Source: a bacterium
GTDB taxonomy: Bacteria > Hinthialibacterota > Hinthialibacteria > OLB16
Direction of reading: 5' to 3'
NCBI GenBank assembly: GCA_022072055.1
Contig: JAJVIK010000029.1
Span: forward strand, 1 to 48,706
Length of the DNA: 48,706 bases
Part shown: positions 17,791-26,264 of the stretch, in pieces
How positions within the stretch are numbered: position 1 is the first letter of the stretch
Layout: the number at the start of each line of letters is the position of its first letter
Notes under the pieces: generated by a model
Databases searched by the model: none
The model's input: the letters and a program-made list of their open reading frames with translations, nothing else
What the model was told of the DNA's origin: nothing
Made by a program: the position numbers and the translations under genes

Positions 17791-17880
17791 GGGTCACCTC
17801 TTTCCGTGTTTTCCACACCTTCCATCCCCTTCATGATTCCACAAAGATAGGCCACTTCGCCCGTGGAGGAAACAGCCAAA

Positions 17881-19248
17881 ATGTTCCGAGGCCCCATTCT
17901 CGTCCTGTTTGCCTTGATGTCCCTATCGATCCCTTCGGCGCGGGGGGAGGAGGCCGCCGCCCCGTTGGTGGAGCTGGCGACCTTTTCGTGTGAGATCACG
18001 CCCCCGCTGGGTCATCCTCTGTGTGGAGGATGGATCAAGCCGGCGGAGGCGATACAGACCCCTCAACTGGCCAAGGGGGTGATTCTGCGAAACGCGGAGG
18101 GGGTCTATGCCCTGTGCGCCCTGGACTGGTGCGAGTTGCGCAATGACGCCCATGACCTTTTCCGGGAGAAGATCGCCGAGGCGTTGGGGACTTCGCGAGA
18201 GCGAGTGGCGGTGCAGTGCCTTCACCAGCACAACGCCCCGCTCACGGATAGCGGCGCGCAGCTTCTGCTCGACAAGGTTTCCGGGGCGCCGGTCCATGCC
18301 GACCTTAAGTTCTTGGAGGAGGCCGCGAGACGGGTGGCGACCGCCGCGGGGGGGGTGAACACCTGGAACACGGTCACGCATCTGGGAGCGGGGATGGCCA
18401 GGGTGGAGCGGGTCGCGGCCACGCGACGCGTTCATGATGGCGCGGGGGGGATCCTGGTTCGTTACAGCTCGACCCGCGAGCTCGCGCTCCAGGAGGCGAT
18501 TGAAGGGAAGATCGACCCCTATCTCCGCTCCATCGCGTTCCTTGATGGAGGCCGTAACCTGGCGTGCCTGCACTATTACGCCACCCACCCGCAGAGCTAC
18601 TACGGCGATGGCCAGGTCAATTGGGACTTTGTGGGCATGGCGCGTGAACGTACCCAGGATGAGGTTGGCGGCTTTCAGGTTTACTTCACCGGGTGCGGAG
18701 GGGATGTCACCGCCGGGAAGTACAATGATGGAAGCCCGGAGCGCCGCCCGGTCCTCGCGGACCGTTTGCATGACGCGATCCGCCGCTCGCTGGCCTCCCT
18801 TGCGGTCCGTCGGGTGGAGGAGCTCAAGTGGAAGGTCGAGCCGTTGCGTTTCCAGCCGCGCGGCGAGGAGACTTTTTCCCGGGAGTTTTTTCAGAAGATG
18901 CTCGCAGATCCAAACGGTTCGGCCTCTTCGCGGGGCAACGCGGCGATTGGGCTGGCCTGGCTGGACCGAGTGGCGGCGGATCGTCCGATTGATCTTGCCT
19001 GCTTGTCGATTGGGGACATTCGCATCCTGCATCTGCCGGGGGAGCCTTTCGTGGAGTTCCAGCTCTTCGCCCAGCGGCTGCGCGAGGACCTGTTTGTGGC
19101 GGTCGCGGGCTATGGGGATGGAGGTCCGGGGTATGTGTGCACCGAAGCCTCGTTCGCCGAGGGGGGCTACGAGCCGACCGCCTCGCTGATCGAACCGAAG
19201 AGTGAGTGGGTGTTGAAGGGGGCGATTGAGCAGCTGCTTGGGGATTGA
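17881..19248 (+). CDS. Secreted ceramidase-like protein, divergent paralogue
   Basis: The 455-residue product starts at the ATG at 17881, with GGAGG about 10 bases upstream; an upstream in-frame GTG at 17863 would add six residues. A signal peptide (FRGPILVLFALMSLSIPSARG) leads into CEITPPLGHPLCGGW. The zinc site here is VQCLHQHNAP, with His115 and His117 at the same numbering as in the neighbouring paralogue. Later come HYYATHPQSYYGDG and YFTGCGGDVTAGKYND, the family glycine-rich loop. It is clearly related to the minus-strand gene but strongly diverged, suggesting a different substrate. Its stop lies 12 bases from the mazF relic on the other strand. Confidence 0.72.
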   Translation: MFRGPILVLFALMSLSIPSARGEEAAAPLVELATFSCEITPPLGHPLCGGWIKPAEAIQTPQLAKGVILRNAEGVYALCALDWCELRNDAHDLFREKIAEALGTSRERVAVQCLHQHNAPLTDSGAQLLLDKVSGAPVHADLKFLEEAARRVATAAGGVNTWNTVTHLGAGMARVERVAATRRVHDGAGGILVRYSSTRELALQEAIEGKIDPYLRSIAFLDGGRNLACLHYYATHPQSYYGDGQVNWDFVGMARERTQDEVGGFQVYFTGCGGDVTAGKYNDGSPERRPVLADRLHDAIRRSLASLAVRRVEELKWKVEPLRFQPRGEETFSREFFQKMLADPNGSASSRGNAAIGLAWLDRVAADRPIDLACLSIGDIRILHLPGEPFVEFQLFAQRLREDLFVAVAGYGDGGPGYVCTEASFAEGGYEPTASLIEPKSEWVLKGAIEQLLGD

Positions 19249-19260
19249 GAGGTGGCCTTT

Positions 19261-19302
19261 TCAAGCCACATCCCCACGGTTCGGGACATTATCGGTAGGC
19301 AT
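19261..19302 (-). pseudogene. mazF: mazF relic (13 codons)
   Basis: The mazE stop codon overlaps an ATG in the TGATG arrangement usual for mazE-mazF. The frame reads MPTDNVPNRGDVA and then stops at 19261-19263. The V-P-x-R-G-D-V segment is the conserved MazF N terminus (strand 1, RGDVV/I). Everything after Val12 is gone: the next bases are the 3' end of the convergent ceramidase-like gene. The toxin is therefore lost, probably by a deletion or rearrangement at this junction. Confidence 0.65.
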
Positions 19303-19544
19303 CACCAAATCTCACACCCCGCCGGGGCGCCAAAGTCGATTTCCGAGTGGAGGTTGTCCTCGGTCACACGCGAGAGGAGTTCCTCAAGGCGAATCGAGGC
19401 TTCCTGAATCGGGCGGATAGAGAGCCGTCCCTCCTCAAGCGCGAGGTCCACGGTGGAACCGGGGCCGATTCCAACCTCATCCGCGAAGGCCTTGGGAATG
19501 CGCAGACCCAGGCTGTTGCCCCATTTCTGGAGTTTGGCGTGCAT
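19302..19544 (-). CDS. mazE: MazE-type AbrB-fold antitoxin, orphaned
   Basis: The 80-residue product starts MHAKLQKWGNSLGLRIPKAFADEVGI, the swapped-hairpin AbrB/MazE DNA-binding domain. It ends in DNLHSEIDFGAPAGCEIW, the conserved toxin-binding tail of MazE proteins. AGGAGG lies 6 bases before the ATG. The overlapping mazF is reduced to 13 codons, so this antitoxin has no local toxin. It may persist as an autoregulator, neutralise a MazF encoded elsewhere, or be decaying. Confidence 0.82.
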   Translation of the reverse strand: MHAKLQKWGNSLGLRIPKAFADEVGIGPGSTVDLALEEGRLSIRPIQEASIRLEELLSRVTEDNLHSEIDFGAPAGCEIW

Positions 19545-19564
19545 GGAGGACCTCCTTTGGGGTG

Positions 19565-19593
19565 AGTATAAAATGAGTTTACTTCATTCAGAA
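19565..19593 (-). promoter_or_regulatory. Promoter of mazE
   Basis: On the minus strand TTCTGA (19593-19588), a 17-bp spacer and TATACT (19570-19565) precede the AGGAGG and start codon of mazE. The AT-rich spacer includes a near-palindromic TGAAGTAAACTCA, a plausible autoregulatory site. Confidence 0.45.
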
Positions 19594-19611
19594 AACTGAT
19601 CCATGGACAGG

Positions 19612-19641
19612 TTGTCAAGCGCGTTCGTGATTTGCTATAAT
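19612..19641 (+). promoter_or_regulatory. Promoter of the FG-GAP gene
   Basis: TTGTCA at 19612-19617, an 18-bp spacer and a perfect TATAAT at 19636-19641. It diverges from the mazE promoter. Confidence 0.55.
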
Positions 19642-19727
19642 TACAGCATAAGTTGACACATGAGCTACCTCAGCCGCTGACGGCGGTGGTGCCGGAGCGG
19701 CGAGAGGAGCTCAGAGGGGGCGCTTCC

Positions 19728-21890
19728 GTGCGCAACACAGCGTGTCGCCTTCTTCCCGTCCTGCTTGTGGCGCTGACCGCAAGTCTACCTGTGTTCGGCA
19801 TCGACCTGCGGTTTTCAGGAAGGAAGGCCATCGATCACCACACGGGTGATGACGAACGATATCCTTCCCGGTTGCCTCGGGAAGGCGCATACCTCAAGAC
19901 CGTTGACTTTGACGCAGATGGGGATGAGGACATCATCACCGACTGGGCGGTCTTTAATAATCACAATTCCAATCCGCCTGCATTCTCGGCGCGCTTTGAA
20001 ACCACCACTGTCTGTATCACGGATGTTGGGGACATTGACACCGATGGTGATCTCGACCTTGTCTACACTGGGGGATGGATTGAAACCACCGGTCCTTCCC
20101 TGAATCTCTTCGTTTCTCACGTTGTTGATTCGACCGCCGGAATCATCATCGGAGCCTCAGACATCAATTCAGACAACTTTGTTGACCTTCTCGCCGTAAA
20201 GAACGGGTCCGAGTCCTTCATCCTTTCCTGGCTCGAGAATCTGGGAGGACCGGCCCCGGGCTTCAAGTATCATATGATCGATTCAGCCACGGATCAGTCA
20301 ATAAATCATATCATTTTGGCCGATATGAATGGAGACCACAGGCCGGACATCGTGGCATCAACGGTTTCGCGTCAAACCTTCCGGTGGTATGAAAACCTGC
20401 ACTCGGGGAACTTCGCTCGCCATGATATTCTGACGGAAGAGTATCCTCGAGATTCCTTCAAGGCTTTTGACATGGATGGAGATGGGAAGCTTGACCTGGT
20501 TGGCGCCATCTCAGCCATCGAAACAGGAAGTCGAGTCGGCATCTGGAGAAACGGAGGTGAGCAACCACCGGTTTTTCGATTGGAGATGGTCCGACCCGTG
20601 GGCTGGCGGCTCCAAGAGACGATCACCCCTGTGGATCTTGATTTTGACCGAGATGTTGACTTCTTGTCCTCGTATGGATGGGGGGCTTCGTACTACAACG
20701 CCTCGACTGATTCGCAGTACTTGGAGACTCGCTTGGAAGATCCTCCCTGGTTCTATACCTGTTACTTTTCCAACGTTTACTCTGAGTGCAATGAGGTGTC
20801 CGGAGATCGCGCATCCCAAGCGATGGATATCGATGGAGATGGGGATCTTGACATTCTGGAGTGTGGAACAGTCACTGAATCCCACTGTTCCTGCAATTTT
20901 CCTGCGCAGTGCCACTGTGGGAGCCTTACGGTGGCTGACCTCGCGTGGTACGAGAACATTGATGGTCCCGTGCGGAATATCCAAATCCTGGACGCGAAGT
21001 TCCTGGACGGCAACCAGGATGAGACTTTTGAGCAAGGAGAGGAGGGGTATCTTCTTGTGGAGGTCTGGAACGAAGCTCTTGTCCCAGTTGGCGGCGAAAT
21101 CCAGATCGAGAACGAAACCTCCTTCATCGACTTCCCCCTTGGCAAGGTTCAGCGCGTCCAGCTCGACCCGGGTGAGGAGCAGTCTCTCGTCTTTGATTAT
21201 CTGATCAGCCCTCAGGCCCCATGCGGGGAGCGGCTCACGGCGGATGTGCGACTCAGTTGGGCGTCCTCCAGTGACGTCGTGACCGTCTCCCCTGAAACCA
21301 TTGGACGGATGGTCACACTTTGGAACTCGTACTCCGAAACCGGGCCGTTTTCACAAACAAGCATCGTCACTCGCCGCTTCACCATCTCCCCGAAACCGGT
21401 TGTCCTCGGGGGGCTGGAATATGTCGTTGAAGTCCTGACCCCAGCTCCCGAATTCTTGGAAGTGATCCTCACCTCCCGACCCGCTCCAGGCATTAATGTA
21501 TTCCTCGGGAGGTGGGACCCATACCCGGAGAATGAAACAAGCTTTACATTCTCAGGCTCGGTTCCCGCTTGGGTCGGTAAGCAATCCAACGGTGTAGTCG
21601 AACTCATCGTGAATAGTCGGAACATAAATTACATGCCACAGATTGGTCGTTGGGGGTTCAAGGTGGTGTTCCGCCAAGCCGTCTGCGCCGACCAAGTCGC
21701 CGCCCAGTCCCCCGACTTCCACCCTGATGGCGCGCTCAATCACCTGGATCTTTTCATGCTTCAGAGTGTTTGGGCTGATCAGCCATCCCCACGGTTTCTC
21801 GATCTCAACCTGGATGGACGGATTGGCCCGTGGGACCTTCTGCGCTTCCTTGGGGCGCGGAGATCGGATGAGGGGGGTGAGGAGCAGTGA
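19728..21890 (+). CDS. Secreted FG-GAP/VCBS repeat protein with C-terminal dockerin-like domain
   Basis: The 720-residue product starts at GTG 19728, with AGAGGGGGC upstream. This choice puts a signal peptide (RLLPVLLVALTASLPVFG) at the N terminus; an in-frame TTG at 19653 would lie only about 12 bases past the -10 box. About seven calcium-loop repeats follow (for example DFDADGDEDIITD, DIDTDGDLDLVYT, DMDGDGKLDLVGA, DIDGDGDLDILEC), the signature of a seven-bladed FG-GAP beta-propeller. A beta-rich middle follows, then two EF-hand-like loops (DFHPDGALNHLDLF and DLNLDGRIGPWDLL) spaced like a type I dockerin. Such proteins sit at the cell surface and bind calcium. The partner of the dockerin-like end is not in the window. 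Confidence 0.8.
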   Translation: MRNTACRLLPVLLVALTASLPVFGIDLRFSGRKAIDHHTGDDERYPSRLPREGAYLKTVDFDADGDEDIITDWAVFNNHNSNPPAFSARFETTTVCITDVGDIDTDGDLDLVYTGGWIETTGPSLNLFVSHVVDSTAGIIIGASDINSDNFVDLLAVKNGSESFILSWLENLGGPAPGFKYHMIDSATDQSINHIILADMNGDHRPDIVASTVSRQTFRWYENLHSGNFARHDILTEEYPRDSFKAFDMDGDGKLDLVGAISAIETGSRVGIWRNGGEQPPVFRLEMVRPVGWRLQETITPVDLDFDRDVDFLSSYGWGASYYNASTDSQYLETRLEDPPWFYTCYFSNVYSECNEVSGDRASQAMDIDGDGDLDILECGTVTESHCSCNFPAQCHCGSLTVADLAWYENIDGPVRNIQILDAKFLDGNQDETFEQGEEGYLLVEVWNEALVPVGGEIQIENETSFIDFPLGKVQRVQLDPGEEQSLVFDYLISPQAPCGERLTADVRLSWASSSDVVTVSPETIGRMVTLWNSYSETGPFSQTSIVTRRFTISPKPVVLGGLEYVVEVLTPAPEFLEVILTSRPAPGINVFLGRWDPYPENETSFTFSGSVPAWVGKQSNGVVELIVNSRNINYMPQIGRWGFKVVFRQAVCADQVAAQSPDFHPDGALNHLDLFMLQSVWADQPSPRFLDLNLDGRIGPWDLLRFLGARRSDEGGEEQ

Positions 21891-21960
21891 CCTGTTGGAG
21901 ATGATCCCCCAATCTGCCAAATATTGATGTTGTCTGAGGAATCGTCCAAGATAGCCTATC

Positions 21961-22221
21961 ATGCCGAGAATCTCTGAGTTCTTCGGTATCGTGATCTCCA
22001 TGTTCTACAAAGAGCATGCACCGCCACACTTTCACGCCTCCTACGCGGGTGAGAAGGCATCCATCGGCATTGACCCCATTCGGGTCTTGGAGGGAAGATT
22101 ATCTCGACGAGTTCTCTCAATGGTGTACGAATGGGCCGCATTGCACCAGGGGGAACTCCGTGAAAACTGGGAATTGGCGAGGCGCGAGGAACCCCTCCGA
22201 CGCGTTCCGCCGCTTGAGTGA
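21961..22221 (+). CDS. DUF4160 protein (putative toxin-antitoxin partner)
   Basis: The 86-residue product reads MPRISEFFGIVISMFYKEHAPPHFHASYAGEKASI at its N terminus. The F-Y-x-E-H-x-P-P-H-F-H motif is diagnostic of DUF4160. A C-terminal helix, VYEWAALHQGELRENWELA, is also typical. Genes of this family are regularly paired with DUF2442 genes, as here (12 bases apart), and the pair is predicted to be a toxin-antitoxin-like module. Biochemical function is not known to me. Confidence 0.82.
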   Translation: MPRISEFFGIVISMFYKEHAPPHFHASYAGEKASIGIDPIRVLEGRLSRRVLSMVYEWAALHQGELRENWELARREEPLRRVPPLE

Positions 22222-22233
22222 GGAGAGTGATCC

Positions 22234-22506
22234 ATGCTCCTTCATATCCTGGAAGCCTCAGTTTGTGGTCCCCATTCGCTTCGCCTCAAGTTCAGCGATG
22301 GAGTTGTGAAGACGGTCAATGTGCGTCCTCTTCTGGGAGGCCCTGTTTTTGAGCCGCTGCGCGATCCTGAGTATTTCGCACTTGCCAAACTGGACCCTGT
22401 TGTCGGAACAGTGGTGTGGCCAAACGAGGCGGATTTCGCACCCGAGGCGCTCCATGCGCTCGAAGAAGAGATGATTCCGAGCGGGGCGGAATCAACCGTG
22501 GCATAG
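22234..22506 (+). CDS. DUF2442 protein (partner of DUF4160)
   Basis: The 90-residue product has the DUF2442 pattern: a strand with LRLKFSDGVVKTVNVRPLL, then GPVFEPLRDPEYFALAKLDPVVGTVVWPN, and ends with ADFAPEALHAL. A GAGGAGAG ribosome site precedes the ATG. It probably forms the antitoxin or DNA-binding partner of the upstream DUF4160 protein. The two genes are closely spaced and co-directional. Confidence 0.82.
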   Translation: MLLHILEASVCGPHSLRLKFSDGVVKTVNVRPLLGGPVFEPLRDPEYFALAKLDPVVGTVVWPNEADFAPEALHALEEEMIPSGAESTVA

Positions 22507-22550
22507 GGCGAACATGCTCGAACTCCAACCCCACCTGGTCCGACCACCAA

Positions 22551-23573
22551 CTACACCGGCGCGGCGACTGGCGGCTTGTATGTCTTCCAGCGGCGGTGCA
22601 TCCACATCCAATCCTGGGGATTCTGTCTAACCAGGGCTTCAATCGCCGTCACGTATCGCTGCGTGTTATCAACCAGGTCCTGATCGCGGTTGCCGGACAC
22701 GGTTGTCGCAATCGGGTCCGAGAAGACTCCTCCAAAGGAACCGTCCGGATGCCGAAACCCGGCGCACACGATCACCTTGCAGCCTGTCCTCATGGCCAGC
22801 AGAGCGACCGACGCATGGGTCATGGCGGGATGACCGAAGAAATCCACCTTGACCGCCTCCCTTTGCGCGTGCTGGTCGATGAGCATGGACACCATCTCCC
22901 CGCGCTGCAGCGCCCTGAGCACTTTCTGGAGTCCATTCCGCTTATCGATCTCAATGATGCGGTTGGTCCTGCGGATCGAGGTGACAATCCGGTCCACCCA
23001 TCTTTTTTTCTGGCGGCGCACCACCGCGTTGTGCACAATGCCTTGTTCCGCGAACCACCGCCCGCACACCTCCCAGTTGCCCATGTGCGGCACCAGAACG
23101 ATAATCCCTTTCCCTTCGTGATAGGCTTTCAGAAACACATCGGGATTGGCCAAGGCGACCAATTCAGCCATCGGACGCTTGATTAAGGGGGAGTAACAGA
23201 ACTCCAGGATCGTGGTCACCAGATTGACAAAACTGGATTTGGCGATGGCGACCTTACTCGACGGTGAGAGCAGGTCCCCATAGGCCAGATCGAGATTCGC
23301 CAAGGCCACTTTTCGGCGGGATCGCGCCAGATAGTAGGTCATTTTGCCCGCAAATCGGCCCAATGACCGAACTGCACCCAAGGGAACCCAGCTGAGAATC
23401 CAGAGGCTCGCCTCGCCTCCAAGCCCAGCGATCTTTTCAACGGAATCAAATCTTTGGATGTGACCGACCTCCTCCCCCCCGATAGGATAGTCCCGATCAA
23501 AATCCTTCGATAGTGCGAGGGATAGCCGGGCCACGGAGAGGCTTTGTGGACGCGGTCTTGTTCCCCTCCCCAA
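22551..23573 (-). CDS. Lipid A biosynthesis acyltransferase (LpxL/HtrB family)
   Basis: A protein of up to 340 residues with the lysophospholipid acyltransferase motif VPHMGNWEVCGRWF (H-x4-D/E type catalytic pair), then MLIDQHAQREAVKVDFFGHPA and WMWMHRRWKT at the C terminus, all typical of LpxL/LpxM-like enzymes. These add a secondary acyl chain to Kdo2-lipid A at the inner membrane, which implies an LPS outer membrane. The start is uncertain: TTG at 23573 and GTG at 23534 are the candidates, neither with a strong ribosome site. The promoter probably lies inside the divergent TPR gene, whose start is only about 20 bases away. Confidence 0.82.
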   Translation of the reverse strand: MGRGTRPRPQSLSVARLSLALSKDFDRDYPIGGEEVGHIQRFDSVEKIAGLGGEASLWILSWVPLGAVRSLGRFAGKMTYYLARSRRKVALANLDLAYGDLLSPSSKVAIAKSSFVNLVTTILEFCYSPLIKRPMAELVALANPDVFLKAYHEGKGIIVLVPHMGNWEVCGRWFAEQGIVHNAVVRRQKKRWVDRIVTSIRRTNRIIEIDKRNGLQKVLRALQRGEMVSMLIDQHAQREAVKVDFFGHPAMTHASVALLAMRTGCKVIVCAGFRHPDGSFGGVFSDPIATTVSGNRDQDLVDNTQRYVTAIEALVRQNPQDWMWMHRRWKTYKPPVAAPV

Positions 23574-23594
23574 TCAGTTCCACCATCCCCTCCC

Positions 23595-25676
23595 ATGCCC
23601 TCCCCACCAGACCCTCCGCGCGCCTTGCTGGAACAGGGGCTTACGGCCCATGAGTCCGGGGACTTGCTCCGGGCGGAGCGGATCTACCGGGAAGTCCTCC
23701 AAACCCATCCCGATCAGCCCGGGGCGCTGAACCTGCTCGGCATCCTCCTCCATCAGTCGGGAAAACAAGGAGAGGCGGAAGTTTGCCTTCGCCGCGCGGT
23801 GGAGCTGTCCCCCACGGTCGCGGGGTATTCCAACGCGCTCGGAGCGTGCCTCCTGGAACAACGGAAGTTCGAGGAGGCGCGGGCCCGCCTGGAGCGCGCC
23901 CTCGCGCTCAATCCGAAGCTTGCCGAGGTCCATTACAACCTCGCTCGCCTTTCCGCCAACGAGGGGAAATTTCATGAAGCGGAGATGGCCTATCGACAGT
24001 CGCTGGAACTCCGTCCCGGACAGGTCGAGGCGCTCGTCGAGCTCGCCGATGTCCTTGTCACTCAAGGGGATTTCGAGGAGGCGCGCCGCTGTTTCCTGGA
24101 GGCCATCCGCAACTCCCCTCCGCGCGAAGATTTGGTCCTGGGGCTTGCCCGGACCCTGGTCGCGGAAGGAAGAACTCAAGAGGCCGAGACCGTGTTCCGG
24201 GATGGGCTGCGTCTCTTTCCAGGCTCGGCTTTACTCGCTTCCCACCTCTCCGGTTTGTTGGTCGGAGCGCTCCGCTACAGCGCCGCGCTGGAAGTGTTGA
24301 GAGAGGCCGAGGCGCGCCATCCGGAGAGCGCCGAGGTCCATGCCGAGCTGGCCTCGGTCCTCGAAGCCTTCGGGGATCTCGCGGGGGCCGCTCTTCATGG
24401 GCGGCGCGCGCGCGAACTGGCGCCCTGCCATCCCGTCCCCTCCTCCAATTACCTCTTCGGCTTGAATTACCTGCCGGACCTTTCCCCCTTGGAGGTCCAC
24501 CATGAACATTGCGCCTGGGCGGAACAGTGCGCCGACCCGCTTCAACCCAAGCGCGCCCCCAAGAATTCCGGTCGATGTTCGGGAGAGAAGCTACGGATCG
24601 GCTATGTCTCCGGCGACTTTCGCGATCATGCCGTGGCGTGTTTCATCGAGCCGATCCTGGCGGCTCATGACCGAAAGAGGTTCGAGATCTTTCTCTATTC
24701 GAACTCAGCGCGCTCGGACCTGGTGACCGAGAGGCTCAAGGGCCACGCCGACCGTTTCGCCATCGTTGCCGGGATGAATGATGAACAAGCGTCGGAGACG
24801 ATTCGCGGGGATGAAGTGGACATTTTGGTGGACCTTTCGGGCCACACCGGCGGGAACCGTCTGGGAGTCTTCGCGCGCAAGCCCGCCCCGATCCAGGTGA
24901 CCTGGATCGGGTACCCGAACACCACCGGCATGAGGGCGATGGACTATCGGATCAGCGACTGCTGGGCCGATCCTCCCGGCGAAACGGACATCCTCCATTC
25001 CGAGCAGCTCATCCGCCTCGAAACCGGCTTTAACTGCTATCGCCCGCCCGAAGAGGCCCCTCCGGTCGCGCCGCCGCCCGCCTTGGCGGGAGCCGGATTC
25101 ACCTTCGGGTCCTTCAACAACCTCGCCAAGCTCAACGACCGAGTCCTTTCGGTTTGGGCGGAGATTCTGAAAGAGACTCCCGGAGCGCGCCTGCTCCTGA
25201 AGTGCCGTCAGTTCGCCGATCCCGGAATCCGAGCGCGGACCCTCGAACGTTTCGCGGCGTTCGGAGTCCGGGAGGATCGGCTTTCCTTGCGGGAACCGGC
25301 GCCGGGTTGGGCGGGACACCTCGGGAGCTATCGGGAGATCGATATCGCACTCGACCCGTTTCCGTTCAATGGCGCGACCACGACTTGCGAGGCCCTCTGG
25401 ATGGGAGTTCCGGTCCTGGCGCTGGCCGGGAAGAGCCACGCCGGGCGAGTGGGGGTGAGCCTCCTTTCACGGCTTGGACTTGAGGATTGGATCGCGCGCG
25501 CGCCGGAGGATTACATCCGCCGCGCGGTCCGGTTTGCCGCCGATCTTCCGATGCTCGCGGATTTCCGAGCAGGCTTACGCGCGCGGATGGGAGCCTCCAA
25601 CCTGTTGAATGGACCGGAGGTAACCGCCGCCTTGGAGGCGGAGTTTCGGCGGTTGGCGGCGGATTGCCACTCTTGA
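23595..25676 (+). CDS. TPR protein with O-GlcNAc transferase (SPINDLY/GT41) domain
   Basis: The 693-residue protein begins with about eight TPR units (ALLEQGLTAHESGDLLRAERIY, LNLLGILLHQSGKQGEAE and so on) up to roughly residue 300. The GT41 catalytic region follows: LRIGYVSGDFRDHAV, DILVDLSGHTGGNRLGVFA, PAPIQVTWIGYPNTTGM, FGSFNNLAKLND and ALDPFPFNGATTTCEALWMGVPVLAL. These are the conserved O-GlcNAc transferase motifs, including the His in DLSGHT and the donor-binding FNGATTTCEALW. It transfers a sugar, GlcNAc or another, to Ser/Thr of proteins whose TPR-bound regions are presented to the active site. ATG 23595 is chosen over an upstream start whose residues are only Pro/Ser-rich. Confidence 0.88.
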   Translation: MPSPPDPPRALLEQGLTAHESGDLLRAERIYREVLQTHPDQPGALNLLGILLHQSGKQGEAEVCLRRAVELSPTVAGYSNALGACLLEQRKFEEARARLERALALNPKLAEVHYNLARLSANEGKFHEAEMAYRQSLELRPGQVEALVELADVLVTQGDFEEARRCFLEAIRNSPPREDLVLGLARTLVAEGRTQEAETVFRDGLRLFPGSALLASHLSGLLVGALRYSAALEVLREAEARHPESAEVHAELASVLEAFGDLAGAALHGRRARELAPCHPVPSSNYLFGLNYLPDLSPLEVHHEHCAWAEQCADPLQPKRAPKNSGRCSGEKLRIGYVSGDFRDHAVACFIEPILAAHDRKRFEIFLYSNSARSDLVTERLKGHADRFAIVAGMNDEQASETIRGDEVDILVDLSGHTGGNRLGVFARKPAPIQVTWIGYPNTTGMRAMDYRISDCWADPPGETDILHSEQLIRLETGFNCYRPPEEAPPVAPPPALAGAGFTFGSFNNLAKLNDRVLSVWAEILKETPGARLLLKCRQFADPGIRARTLERFAAFGVREDRLSLREPAPGWAGHLGSYREIDIALDPFPFNGATTTCEALWMGVPVLALAGKSHAGRVGVSLLSRLGLEDWIARAPEDYIRRAVRFAADLPMLADFRAGLRARMGASNLLNGPEVTAALEAEFRRLAADCHS

Positions 25677-25739
25677 CGGCTTACGGAAACTCCAGTCTCA
25701 TGGGTGCGCATTGAAACCCATTGAGGAGGTCTTTCCCCG

Positions 25740-26264
25740 ATGAAACGCGCAGCCTGGTTCACCCTTGTCGCGGTCCTTGCGGCCCTTGCCGCCCACGCCG
25801 CCGAAGTCCGCTTCAAGACCACCACGATCCAAATCGGCATGGTGGTGTCCGACCTCGATCAGTCCAAGGCGTTCTATCAGGACGTGGTCGGGATGATTCA
25901 GACCGACCGGAAGAGCTTCGACATCCCCGCCGAGTTCGGAAAGAGCTCGGGGCTGACCGACAGCCTGCCCTTCCATGTGGAAATCCTCAAGCTCGGTTCG
26001 GGGGAGAACGCCACGGAGCTCAAGCTGATGAGCTTTGGGGACAAGCCTAAGAAACAGGAAAACCGGTTCATTCACTCCCACATCGGCATTCAGTATCTGA
26101 CTCTTCAGGTGGAGGACATCGCCCCTTCCCTTGAGCGGATCAAGCAGCATGGAGTGACGATGCTGGGTGAGACCCCGGTGGCGCTTCCGGATGGTCGCGA
26201 GTTCATCCTGATCCAGGACCCGGATGGCACGTTTGTGGAGATCATCGGTCCGAAGAAGGGTTGA
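25740..26264 (+). CDS. Exported VOC-fold (glyoxalase-like) protein
   Basis: The 174-residue protein has a signal peptide (MKRAAWFTLVAVLAALAAHAAE) followed by a vicinal-oxygen-chelate domain: TIQIGMVVSDLDQSKAFYQD, then HIGIQYLTLQVEDIAPSLERI and a C-terminal GREFILIQDPDGTFVEIIGP. The last Glu is the usual VOC metal ligand; a matching His occurs in HIGIQYL, while the first-strand ligand position is not clearly His. GAGGAGG lies upstream of the ATG. Function could be dioxygenase, lyase or sequestration; nothing distinguishes these. Export of a VOC protein is uncommon. It overlaps the cdsA start by a few bases if TTG is used. Confidence 0.72.
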   Translation: MKRAAWFTLVAVLAALAAHAAEVRFKTTTIQIGMVVSDLDQSKAFYQDVVGMIQTDRKSFDIPAEFGKSSGLTDSLPFHVEILKLGSGENATELKLMSFGDKPKKQENRFIHSHIGIQYLTLQVEDIAPSLERIKQHGVTMLGETPVALPDGREFILIQDPDGTFVEIIGPKKG

